DNA of 64,000 bases from Pyrus communis (taxonomy: Eukaryota > Streptophyta > Magnoliopsida > Rosales > Rosaceae), in the NCBI RefSeq assembly GCF_963583255.1, contig NC_084818.1, positions 11,038,222 through 11,102,221 of the forward strand. The letters are read 5' to 3'. Position 1 is the first letter of the stretch. The number at the start of each line of letters is the position of its first letter. A program made the position numbers and the translations under genes. The notes below the pieces were generated by a model. That model ran no database searches, was not told the DNA's origin, and was given only the letters and a program-made list of their open reading frames with translations. Shown here one piece after another: positions 1 to 9,978 of the stretch.

Positions 1-40
1 TTCCCTAAAAATAAAAATCTCAACAATACAATTACGTATA

Positions 41-817
41 TTATAACAGTGAAATCTGGGAATGGAATTTCACAAGAAAGGTTAGGGGCTGGTGGGCAGC
101 TGAGCAGAGATATAAAAATCTGAAATGGTGTCTGAACTTGAGGGTATAAGAAGGAAGCTGATTAATAAGATAGGCAACCGACGTGAGGGCCTTACCCCAA
201 TAATGTAAGGGAATACATGCCTCAATAAAAGAAGCACAAACCATTTGTAACAAGTGTCGATTCTTTCGTTTAGCCACCCCATTTTGTTGAGGAGTATATG
301 GACATGTGGTCTGATGAACAATAGCATGCTTATCAAAGAAAAAACGAAGTTCAGTATTAACATACTCGCCTCCATTATCATTTCGAACCACCTGAATTTT
401 CATATTGTATTGTATCGAAACCATTTTGTGAAATTTTTGAAAGACCATACTCACATCACTTTTCAATTTTAGCAAAGTAACCCAAGTCATTCTCGTGCAA
501 TCATCAATAAATGTGACAAACCAATGAGCTCCACCAAGAAAGGCAATTTTGGAAGGGCCCTAAACATCTAAGTGCACAATCATAAAAGGAACGAAACTCT
601 TATTTAAACTTGGAGGAAAAAAAGTTTGATGGCTGTTAGCCATTTCACACACATGACACTTAAACTGAGAAACATCGTTTTTCACAAACAAACTAGGAAA
701 TAATTTATGCAAATAACCAAACGAAGCATGGCCAAGACGACGGTGCCACATCCACACATCGGACCCTTTATTATTCTCGACTGGAGTCCCATTCATTGAC
801 AGTGCTTGAGTGAGCAA
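41..817 (-). pseudogene. Copia A GAG-pre-integrase and integrase core fragments
   Basis: The frame at 560-817 has the GAG-pre-integrase zinc-binding signature WHRRLGHASFGYL followed by CHVCEMANSHQ. The frame at 41-490 has the retroviral-type integrase core with DNGGEYVN and, 36 residues on, PYTPQQNGVAKRKN, which carries the second and third catalytic positions (D and E region; the E normally found in the NGVAERKN motif is K here). The two pieces are in different frames. The lysine at the catalytic glutamate position is a further disabling change. Confidence 0.8.
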
Positions 818-892
818 TCTCGAGCTACTGGAATTTAACTCGAGGTAGTACAGCTTGCCTCATCTAATACCATAACCAATCATCTTACGCCT

Positions 893-1425
893 CTAGATGT
901 CCTTAAATACACAAAAATAAGGCCAAAATACCACCAAACAATGTAAAGCAACGGTTGCCGATAATAAATTATAATTCAATGAGGGAACCACAAGAACAGT
1001 ATCAAGTTTCATGGTATGAAAAAAAGGAAATCGTGCCTTCCCCAAGGACTGGGGCATCATCACCATTAGCCACATTAACCTCGGTGTGGGTTGAGTTTTT
1101 TTAGTGAGGAAACCTATCTAGAATCACAAGTCATATGTTTAGTAGCTCCAGAATCAATTATCCATGTATTATTCATAACAAAAGTGGAGACATTAAGTGC
1201 CTTACCATCAGTTGTTGCCGCGGCAATTAAAGCTGATGTTTTCCTTGCTACATTTGCTGAATCATCCTTGGTCTCTGCAACGAAAGCTCGAGGTTCGTTG
1301 AAGCGAGGGTCATATGTCTTATCCCAGTTCTCGAGATACCCAATCATCTCAAAGCATCTACTTTTGGAATGTCCTGTCATACCACAATGAGGACAATTAC
1401 CCTGAGGATAATCAAGATGGGGTTA
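893..1425 (-). pseudogene. Copia A zinc knuckle and protease region
   Basis: Reading leftwards on the minus strand, an intact CCHC zinc knuckle (CPHCGMTGHSKSRC, about 1416-1375) is followed about 65 residues later by the aspartic protease active site WIIDSGATKHMT (about 1150-1120). The frame then breaks. The segment at 893-1075 carries the conserved linker LDTVLVVPSLNYNLLS that leads to the GAG-pre-integrase domain. The protease triad D-S-G is intact, but stops and shifts separate it from the rest of pol. Confidence 0.8.
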
Positions 1426-1974
1426 GCTGGTTCTTGGCTATCCATTTTTATTCTCAGACCCCATCTCGGTCGGTGCGGTTAGAGGGGTCGCGGGCCTTGG
1501 CTACCATTGCAACTGGTTTTTATCTTTGGCCCTCCATCTTCATAGCTTCCTTGCGATCTGCTTCATGATGGACATACACATATGCAGCATGAAGTCCAAG
1601 TGGTGGGTCTTTGCACAATATTTCTCCACGAACCTGATCAAACCCATCATCAAGTCCACCAAGAAACAAATATAACCTTTATCGCTCGGTTGTTTTCTGG
1701 AAAATTAGAACATCTTTTTCACATGCCATGGCCACTTTGTTAAAGTGGTATAATTCCTAAAAAATCTTTGTCAATTATCTAAAGTAACTAGCCAAAGGTC
1801 GCATATTCTTCTGAGATGTGAAGCTTTCTGATTTAATGAATAAATTCTAGCCTCATCATTCTCATCAAAATAAGCAGTCTTAAGAGCATCCCAGATCTCT
1901 TTAGAAGTTGACAATCAAATATAACGTTTCATGATCTTCGGCTTCATTACCGACAAGAGCCAACTCTTAATTCT

Positions 1975-2205
1975 TTAATCTTCAGAAAATGAATCATCAT
2001 ATTTGGGATAATCCTCTGCAGGGGCTTTAATGGACCCACGAAGATATCTCATCTTCTTCCTTCCAGCAATATGAATTTGAATAAGAGAAGCCCATAAATC
2101 ATAGTTCTTCTTATCCAAAACCATCTCAATGTTGAAGTTTGAATTATCCGGCTGAATCATGACCAAAGCGGTAGTAGAAACAATTTGGTTATTCTCGGTA
2201 GACAT
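1975..2205 (-). pseudogene. Copia A gag N-terminal fragment
   Basis: A 76-residue reading frame starts at an ATG on the minus strand just inside the leader. It contains the typical Copia gag opening, a short hydrophilic stretch followed by LDKKNYDLWASLIQIHI, the pattern around the conserved N-Y-x-x-W core. The frame stops after about 76 codons, well short of a full gag. Capsid-like sequence continues to the left (about 1430-1970) with stops in every frame, so gag is broken. Confidence 0.75.
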
Positions 2206-2434
2206 CTTTCACGAAGAATAGGAAACCTGTGCAGCGACAAAGGTACTTAAGGTAGCAACAACACACGTTACTCACATGAATTCGGGGTAGAAGATTGGGA
2301 CATAGTAACAACTTCACGTTGCTCGCGGTTCGTTAGAGGCACCACGGTGGTGTTGGACACGACATAGCAACAAAACCTGTTAGGGTTCGAAAATTTCTTT
2401 CCTTTTTTTACGACATGGCTTTGGCGCCAAGAAG

Positions 2435-2653
2435 AGAATGCTTTGAATGTGTTAATTGTATTATTCTCATTTTGAGGTATATATAATCATGTACAATCCC
2501 ACTACAATCAGGAAAGAATAATTACAATCAATCTACAATCTAAACTAGGAAACCGAATATTATAGGAATCCCAAAATTATCGGGAAAATATTATACAAGT
2601 CAACATAAAGAAAGCTTAAGTACAAGCACACTAATTCAGTGTCTATCAACAAT
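2435..2653 (-). repeat. 5' LTR of Copia A (inner end approximate)
   Basis: The outer end is TGTTGATAGACAC on the minus strand, matching the usual TG start of a Copia LTR. The inner end is placed where the leader starts. A possible primer-binding stretch, TGGCGCCAAAGCCA, reads on the minus strand near 2412-2426, so the LTR should end a few bases to its right. Only one LTR is in the window, so this boundary cannot be confirmed by comparison. Confidence 0.55.
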
Positions 2654-3674
2654 TCATCAGAAGTTCAAAGAAAACATTTGTATGCTCCCATTCATAAGTT
2701 GGAAAGAATTGAAAAATTGGAAAATGATCTACTGTGTCATAGGAAAACAGAAAACTAAAACTTCATTGACCATATGGATTTAAGCTGTACTAAAGATGGT
2801 ACAAGCACAATTATTCATTATAAAGTAAGAGATGCCTACTCTTCAGGAGATAAAGATGCTTCAAAACTTTCTACAGCTAAGCATTGACTTTCAAATCCCA
2901 AATTGAAAGAACCAACCTATGAAGATGCTGTTAACCAAAAATACACTCGGTTGACGTCAGATGCAGTTTCTGATACTAGGAAAGAAACTCCTACTTATAA
3001 CGATACCGCCAGGACTCCTTCTGCCGATGATGTGATTCTTGATGATGTTGAATAAGATCAACCCATGTTTATCATCATAAAGGAGTCTCCCATCCCACAA
3101 CCATTTCCCAGAACAGGTATTGATGCAGTTTTTTTGAGTTTATTGAGCAATATATCATGAAATGAGTAACATTTTTCTGAAGATGCAGTAGATGAGGATT
3201 TAATTTTGCTTTTGTTATTTCTCTTCAAAATACAGGGGATGTATGTTTTTCTAGTGGCTTGCTTGGGAATGATGGAACAAACAGATTTTTAGGTAAATGG
3301 TGCAAGCGGAATCTGAATAAGGGATCAGAATCAAGGCAAAACCCAAGTGCAGATTCTGGTAATTTGATTGATGTAGGAGCTGACGGAAGAGGTGGTAGAA
3401 TCAAAGTTCTTAGATCACTGAATCATTCAACAGTGATGGGTTCATGTGCTTGTTTTCATTCTATTTGTTCACATCTCAAAATATTTGTACCTACTCAAGA
3501 GTGATTCATTCGATGTTGTTAGAAATGTTAAGCATGTAGATATGTTTACTTTTGCAGGATAATAAGGAGAATGCACCGGGGACAAAGCGGTTCAAGTCGG
3601 GGTCTATGACAAACAGTGTGCAATCCCAAGGGTGCTTGCAAATAGAACACTTCGTTGGGAGGGATGGTAGATGA
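2654..3674 (+). pseudogene. TRAIP-like RING E3 ligase, 3' half of the left tandem copy
   Basis: This segment aligns by eye with the 3' half of the copy at 4738-7960. It lacks the RING and coiled-coil exons, which must lie left of Copia A if they survive. It keeps an exon with GADGRGGRIKVL (about 3379-3414), the motif conserved near the C terminus of TRAIP family ligases, which act in replication-coupled ubiquitination and mitosis. That exon ends at 3432 on a GTGATG donor. A last exon begins after ttttgcag at 3558 and ends at TGA 3672-3674. The upstream exon carries in-frame stops (for example the TAA in gaataagatc near 3051), so the copy looks dead even apart from the Copia insertion. Confidence 0.7.
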
Positions 3675-4737
3675 TCAAGCATTCAAAGGTACGTATACTT
3701 ACGGGTTTGCAATGTTGATATGTATGATTCTGTTGTGGAGGCTGGGAGTTAGGAGAGAAAGCAAAAGTTCATATGTTATGCTCTGTCCATGTGAATTGTG
3801 AAGAGTAACAAATGGTTGAAGCAAATGACATTTTCTACATCCTGTTTATGAAGAGCCATTTTGTTGTACTATATATAATTTATATTATTGGCTACTATTT
3901 TTGTTGGTCGAAATATTATTGGCTACTATAGAGGTTTAGAGGAAAGAAATGTCTTTGTACAAAGTTGAGAGTTCACGAAGTCACATATCATTTTTCACAA
4001 GTAAGCGGTTAATTAGTTGAATTTCAATCGTTGTTACTCTCTTCTTATGCTAAGAAGAGGAAAACTCCATATTTCTTACAAAGCGTTTGCAAGAATGAAA
4101 CAAATGTGTTGGATTTTGGTATGCCATACCTAAAAAATCAATTATTGGATTAACCCGAGGTTATTTATTGCATACTCATTTTTCGTTTAAGCTGAGTAAA
4201 CGTGCTATTGATGCGATTTGGTTTGAAACAACTAATGAATGTTAAAGAGGTTTGTAGATTAAATAATTGAGAATGTTTACCTTTATAATTTAAAACGAAA
4301 CTTTCGAATTCGATTCTTCACAATGCATTATGGAATGAGAGTGGCTTATACCAATGTTTGTCTTGTTGTACATTAAAAAAAAAATAGATAAGCCAATCGG
4401 AAAAAATATATAGGGGAATTTAAACTAATAGAAATTTAAGTAATTTGGAAAACCATTAGATGAAATCTAAGGGCTAAAACGAAGACAGCAATTTTGCAAA
4501 AATCTGAAATAAAGTAAAGAGTGAGGGGCATTTCTGTAGTTTTACATTTAACCGTCATCCCTGTTTTCATCTTATTCCCGATCCGTTGTCAGAAAAAAAA
4601 GAAATTAAAAAATTAAAAACCATCCCGCTTAATTCGCTTAATTTTTAAAATTTCGCTCCATTTTCCCGAGAAAATATGAGAGAGGGATACACGCCGAAAC
4701 CCCATTGAAAGGTTAGAGAGTAGGGAGTCGATAGAGA
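3675..4737. other. Spacer between the two TRAIP-like copies
   Basis: This is 1.06 kb without a supportable gene. It holds the 3' flank of the left copy and the presumed former promoter of the right copy. There is no clear TATA box at a convincing distance from the ATG at 4738, and no transposon ends are seen. Confidence 0.5.
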
Positions 4738-7700
4738 ATGGTGCATTGCGGCGGCGACGGCGACGGCGACTTCTTTACCAAAACCATTTGCTCACTCTGC
4801 TGCAAAGACTTCGATCCCGTTGTCGAGGACCTCCAAGTCATCTCAATCTGCGGCCATGTCTTCCACGAACTCTGGTCTCTCTCTCTCTCCCTCTCCCTCC
4901 TCTGTATTTATGCAATTTCATTTTTCTATCTCTAATTTCTATGTTTGGTTGGAACCAAGTGCTTAAACGCTGCGTTTTGTGGGCAAAACCCTAGTCTGCA
5001 AGAGTCGTTCGGGTACTATGCGAACAAGAAGAGGAACAGTTGCCCGGTGTGCAAACAGAGTTGCAACCTAAACGACGTCGTCCGGGTTTATTTTCAATGG
5101 GCGGATCCGAATCTCAGTCAGAGTCAGAATCGGAGGTCGAGTGGCCAATGCGAGGAAGACTCCGAGGCGCTGCGGCAAGAGGTGAGGAGGTTGGAGGCCG
5201 TGGCGCTAGGGCTTGCTTCGGATTTGGAGCTCAAGGAGAAGGAGCTCAAATTGGTCAAAGAAGAGGTATTGTAGTTTACTCGATTCACATTTGCTTGGTT
5301 TGGTTCCTGAGAAAATAAGGAACCCCCCAAAAAAATTAGAGTTTTTCTATTTGATTTGGATTTGCATATTTTGGGTAGTCCTTTTTTGATTTTATTCTTT
5401 TAGTGTTGGGAATTTGAGAAAGGAATTAAGCAAAACAAGTATAACTCGAGTTCTGAATTTGGTTGAGGATACGAAGAGTTGTCGAAAAGCCCAATTGGCT
5501 TTTGGGTGGAACTTCAATCTGAATAATAAGAAAGTTTCGAACTTTTGTTTCTGGAATACTTTCTGTTTTAGCAAAACAGACACCTCCGATATAAGCTTAG
5601 ACCCTTCACTGCAAAGAAAATCAAGAGAAGGTGGTGAGGTTATGATTGATTTCTTTGCCAAGGAAAGGAAGGGATTTGGAGGAGGGAGTGGGGGGGGGGG
5701 GGGGGGGGGGGGGGGTAATAGAAATATCAAAACTTTGGATTGGATATACAGTGATTTGTTTCGTGCAAGATTATAAGAGCTTGCTTTGCCCTTGCGTGTT
5801 TTTAACGTTGCAAGTCTTCTTTCAGCTTTGTCAATCCAAGGTGCAGGCAAAGATAGAAGTTGCATTAAAGAATGAAGCCTTGAAACAGCGTACATCTGCG
5901 CAACAGCAGCTTCAAATGAAATCTGAGGTAAACTAATAGCTGTCTTATACTTTAAATAATGCTCATTATTTACAAGAAAAAGAAGCTGATGAAGTTTTGG
6001 TTAAATTTTTCGTAGGAATTTGATAAATTGACTTTGGAGAGTTTAAGGTTGCGAGAAAGAAATAAGGCATTGGACAAAGAGCTTGCAGTGGTCAAATTGT
6101 GAGTGTTTTTGCATTATCAACAAGTAGTTTCCTAATGTTTATTACTATCTTGTTTGAGAAAGATTTGACATATGACTTCCCTCAACCCCCCACATGCTTC
6201 GCTGCTTGAGCCAACGCCCTAGGGCTAGTATAGGTTGTTACATCTCTCAGTTACATGTTTCCTTTTCTGCTCCTAACATGGTTATGTGTTGCAATCCAGG
6301 GTATCTGACCTAGATCTGGATAAAGAGGATGTCTCAAAGCTTGCCACTTTTGGTGATGGGGCCAACAACAAAGACACAATAGATGTTTTAAGCATTTCCT
6401 TTGCAATGTCTAATAGGTCAGCCATTTAAATCTTATCTTGAACTACAGTTAATTTAATGGATGGAGAAAACAGTTAGACATTTTCTGTAGTGTTTCTATC
6501 TCAAATAACATTTAAGCATCGTCTCTTCATTTCCATTATGTATACTTTGTTGTCACTCTCATGTTTTAGTATGTTTTTATTGTGACACCTACTTCTCATA
6601 GGAGTTGCAAGGAATGGATGAATAAATGTGGTCCTCTTGAATGAAAAGAAGCTCGTTACAGTAAAAAACTAGAGAAGGCTAAAAGAAAGATAAATAAGTG
6701 GAAGGTGAGTTTGTAAGGAGACGATCTTAAGTGAATCTCATTTGATGAGTTGTTCCTGATTTGTGATTTTTTTGGTCAGTATCAGACGAATGCACAAGAT
6801 TTCGAGACTGCTGTTGAAGTAAAGAGCACTGAACTTTTGAAGGCTTTAAAAGGTTTAAAGAAAGCTTCAAAGAAAGCTGGAGGTGAATGAGTTATTCAGA
6901 ATGGTTTAAATTTCAAGTCTAATTCGCTCTCTCAACAATTCATCAAAAGATAAAAAATAATAATAAAAACATTCGGATGATCCCCCGTATACCCTAACTA
7001 GAACTGGAAGCTTGCAAAATTATCATATAGGAAAATAGAAAACTACAATTTCACTAACATATGACTGTAATTTGTACTAAAGATTGCACAAGTATCAGTG
7101 CTAATGGTAATGTAAGAGATGCCTATTCTTTAATCGATGACAATGCTTCAAAGTATTTCGATAACCATACATGTACCTTCAAATCCCAATTTGAAAAGAC
7201 AAACCTGTGAGGATGTTGCTAAGCATAAGTGTTCTTGGTTAATATCAGTGGCAGCTGCTGAAACAAAGAAAGAAACTTCAGTCCATGGGCTAAGGAATCT
7301 GGCCGAGTCGCTGGGTTTATCAACTGGTACATGTAATGATGCTGCCAAGACTCCAGCTTCTGATATTGCTGAAGTTGTGATTATTGACGACAATGAACAA
7401 GTTCAACCGATGCTGAACATCAAAAAGGAATGTTGTGTTCCACAACCACTTCCCAGACCAGGTATATTATAGATGCATTTTGGGTTTAGTTGGGCAATAC
7501 ATCATGGGCTTGCTCGGCCCTGATGGCACAAACAGGTATATAGGTAAATGGTGCAAGCGGAGGCATAAGAATGTATCGGCAATAACGCAAGATCCAATAC
7601 CTATGAGCTGATGGAAGAGGAGGTAGAATCAAAGTTCTGAAATCTCCTAATCAATTATGATAGCGGGTTTATGTGCTGTTGTTCACTTGATTAATTTTTG

Positions 7701-7960
7701 CCTTAAATGCTTTTTACGACCAAATAGCATCTGTTCTTAATCAGATAACCTATTATTTTTTGCGAGAGTTAATCAGCTTTCCCTTTACAAGCGTTAAGAA
7801 TGTAGTCCCGTTTTACTTTTGCAGGATTAAAAGAACTAATTCACTTGAAAACAAAGAGGTGCGAGGACAGATCCAAAGACATAGATTGCAGGACTAAGAG
7901 GAGAACTAATTCACTTGGAAAAAGAACAGTTGCAATTTGTTTCTTGAGTTGAAAATGTAG
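4738..7960 (+). pseudogene. TRAIP-like RING E3 ubiquitin ligase, right tandem copy, decayed
   Basis: Exon 1 (4738-about 4874) and the second exon (about 4958-5264) together encode an N-terminal RING: CSLC, then CGHVFHEL, then CPVC near 5041-5052. It is followed by coiled-coil exons at 5831-5928, 6016-6098, 6301-6416, 6602-6704 and 6781-about 6885, most with good GT-AG borders. The C-terminal exon (about 7137-7460) aligns with the left copy. RING followed by a long coiled coil plus the GADGRGGRIKVL motif in the paralogue identifies the TRAIP family. Defects: the intron 1 acceptor is out of phase; TGA at 6642-6644 is in frame; a second TGA lies at 6888-6890 unless a GTGAAT donor there is used; about 95 bp including an acceptor is missing near 7500; the GADGRGG exon has a deletion with frame change near 7600; and the last exon (7825 on) reads GAT-TAA. 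Confidence 0.72.
5690..5715 (+). repeat. Homopolymer of 26 G
   Basis: An uninterrupted run of G sits in the intron between the RING exon and the first coiled-coil exon of the right TRAIP-like copy. It is preceded by a G-rich stretch (ggaggaggga type). Such runs are prone to length variation and assembly error. Confidence 0.95.
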
Positions 7961-9747
7961 TGTCATTGTACAAAGGTCCTCCCAGTTTGTGCATGTGGTG
8001 TATTTTGGGGCAGTTGCTACTTCAATTTTGCAGACAAACATGTCGACGAATTTTGACGGTGAAATTCTTCCTTTTCTCTTGCTCGCTTTTGTGGTCTTAA
8101 GACTAGTTTTAAATATTAATGTAAATTCTATCTTCATCCATTAGTGAGAAATTAAGTTTCCAATACTTGTGATTGCAATTGCATACATGAATTATGGATG
8201 ACAGAGGCTTGTGGCATCAGCTATTTATGTTTTTTAATTATTTTTTTGAAATTTGGCTATGAGCAATTATGCACGTCATATTTTACCGTGAAAAGTACTT
8301 GGCTCCTTACGTTTTCTTTCAGACAAATCAAAATTCGACATATGTTCTTCCTCGAAGGTAAGGAAGATTTTTCTTTGGTTTAGGCAGGCCTGGTTGGAAT
8401 AGTTGAGAATAGTTGAGAAGATGCATGAATGTCTTACAATCTTGGATTGCTTTTTGTCAGGGAATGTGATACTGACATCGGATAAATTCAACAATTGTAA
8501 CGTTACTTTCGTTCGAATTGAAAATTTGGGGAACAAATATTGAAATTGTTGCTGGGTCCAGGTGCGGTGAAACAACGGGCCTAGCCCCTAACGTAGTTGT
8601 TGGAATGCTCAAAGCAAAATACAGCCCGCTGCTTCTGGAGCGTTTACTGCACATCCTAATTGTGGGCGGCTATAACAAAATCATATAAACGGGGGGTTGT
8701 GGTTTTGGAATTTGGAAGGGATTTTTCTCTTGTTGTCTGGGAGTATGGAGGACTCTGGTTTTATTTGCCGTTAGATTTTTTTTTTATACAACAATATATT
8801 TAGATTAAGGGACGAGAGAAATTAATTAGTTTCAAACTTGTCATCTATAAGATCAAATGTAAGACTTTTTCATTTATAAGTTAAAAAGAATATTACTAGA
8901 CTGTAAAATCTTTAGCTAAAAACACAAAAATCAAAATTTAACAGTTAGAAAGTCCAAAGTAGAGGATGCTTTGGAGCATTCTATACTCCAAAGCATCATA
9001 GAGTTTTTGGGTTTGGAATTGTCTCCACACATCTATTTTACCTCTTGTATACTTTCTTTTTCTTTTCTAACCATTGGATTGAACAAATCAAAAGAAAATT
9101 AAGAAGTAGACGCGTGTCCACACAAGCAAACCACATAGTACTAAAACACAATTAACCTTCTCTTTATTCTAATTGTTAGGCAATTAAACGAGAATATGAA
9201 TGAAATTGATGGTTGAAAAACTTTAGAATCAATTTCAGTATTTACTATTTAATCATTGAATGCAATAAAATATAAATTTTAGTGTGTACCCTAAAGGCCC
9301 AGGATAAAAAATTTGGGACATTGGACTCAAACCAAACAATGGAATGGTCATTCTAACAATTTTGAGAATTCTTCGGTGCACATTAAAAATGCACATTTAA
9401 GTTTAACATCAAAACAAGAAATATTAGATCCCGTTAAATTAAAAATTGAACGGCTTTCATTCACATGTACACTTTGATGTTCAAGAACGGATAGAGAATC
9501 CTTATAGAATTCTTTCTACACGATTGCAGTAGGATTTATGACTTATTTAAGTATGCTTTGAATTCTCTTTCATGCATTTCATGAAATGGAGGGTCTGAGA
9601 TTCATGAGGTTTGGGAGGTTGTGGAATTTATTGTCGTCATGCATAAAATGAATAGAGAAAATTCGGTCGAATTTTCGATAGAATTAACTTGTTATATAAT
9701 GACCCTTATGTCATCATGCATAAAATGTCTTTGTTACTTTCCTTGTA
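7961..9747. other. Intergenic sequence with a perfect hairpin
   Basis: No gene is supported. Short frames at 8198-8654 lack any recognised domain. The only structure seen is a perfect 12-bp inverted repeat, GATGCTTTGGAG at 8965-8976 and CTCCAAAGCATC at 8986-8997, with a 9-base loop. Confidence 0.5.
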
Positions 9748-9750
9748 TAA

Positions 9751-9975
9751 GGGCTTGTTTGGAAATACTTTTAAAATGATTGAAAGTGTTTTTTCGTAAA
9801 ATTGAATTTGGGTTCCAAATGCACTTTAAGTGCTTTTTGGAAGAAGCACCAAATCTTGCAGGAAGCACATAAAGTGATTTTTTAAGATTCACTTGGATTT
9901 TTATTAAGGATTGGTTTAAAAAACATTTTAACTAAAAATGCCTTCAATCATTTTAAAGCACTTCCAAACAAGCCC
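9751..9975. mobile_element. Tourist-like MITE (PIF/Harbinger type)
   Basis: The ends are inverted repeats: GGGCTTGTTTGGAA at 9751 and TTCCAAACAAGCCC ending at 9975. The similarity extends inward through an AAAATGATTGAA block on both sides, giving a terminal inverted repeat of roughly 35 bp. The element is flanked by TAA on both sides (9748-9750 and 9976-9978), the 3-bp target duplication of PIF/Harbinger elements. At 225 bp with no coding capacity it is a MITE. Confidence 0.88.
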
Positions 9976-9978
9976 TAA

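Larger units (their letters stand above)
1..2653 (-). mobile_element. Copia LTR retrotransposon A, truncated by the left window edge
   Basis: On the minus strand, read from right to left, there is an LTR beginning TGTTGATAGACAC at 2653, a leader, gag, a zinc knuckle, a protease, a GAG-pre-integrase domain and an integrase core. The order protease then integrase, with reverse transcriptase expected beyond the left edge, is that of Ty1/Copia elements. The 3' half and 3' LTR are outside the window, so the target duplication cannot be checked. The element sits inside the left TRAIP-like gene copy. The matching point in the right copy is near 6937, where both read caacaattcatca. Confidence 0.9.

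Noticed and set aside
5392..5895. 167-codon minus-strand frame with a Pro run
   Set aside because: Produced by the G homopolymer in an intron of the TRAIP-like copy; no domain.
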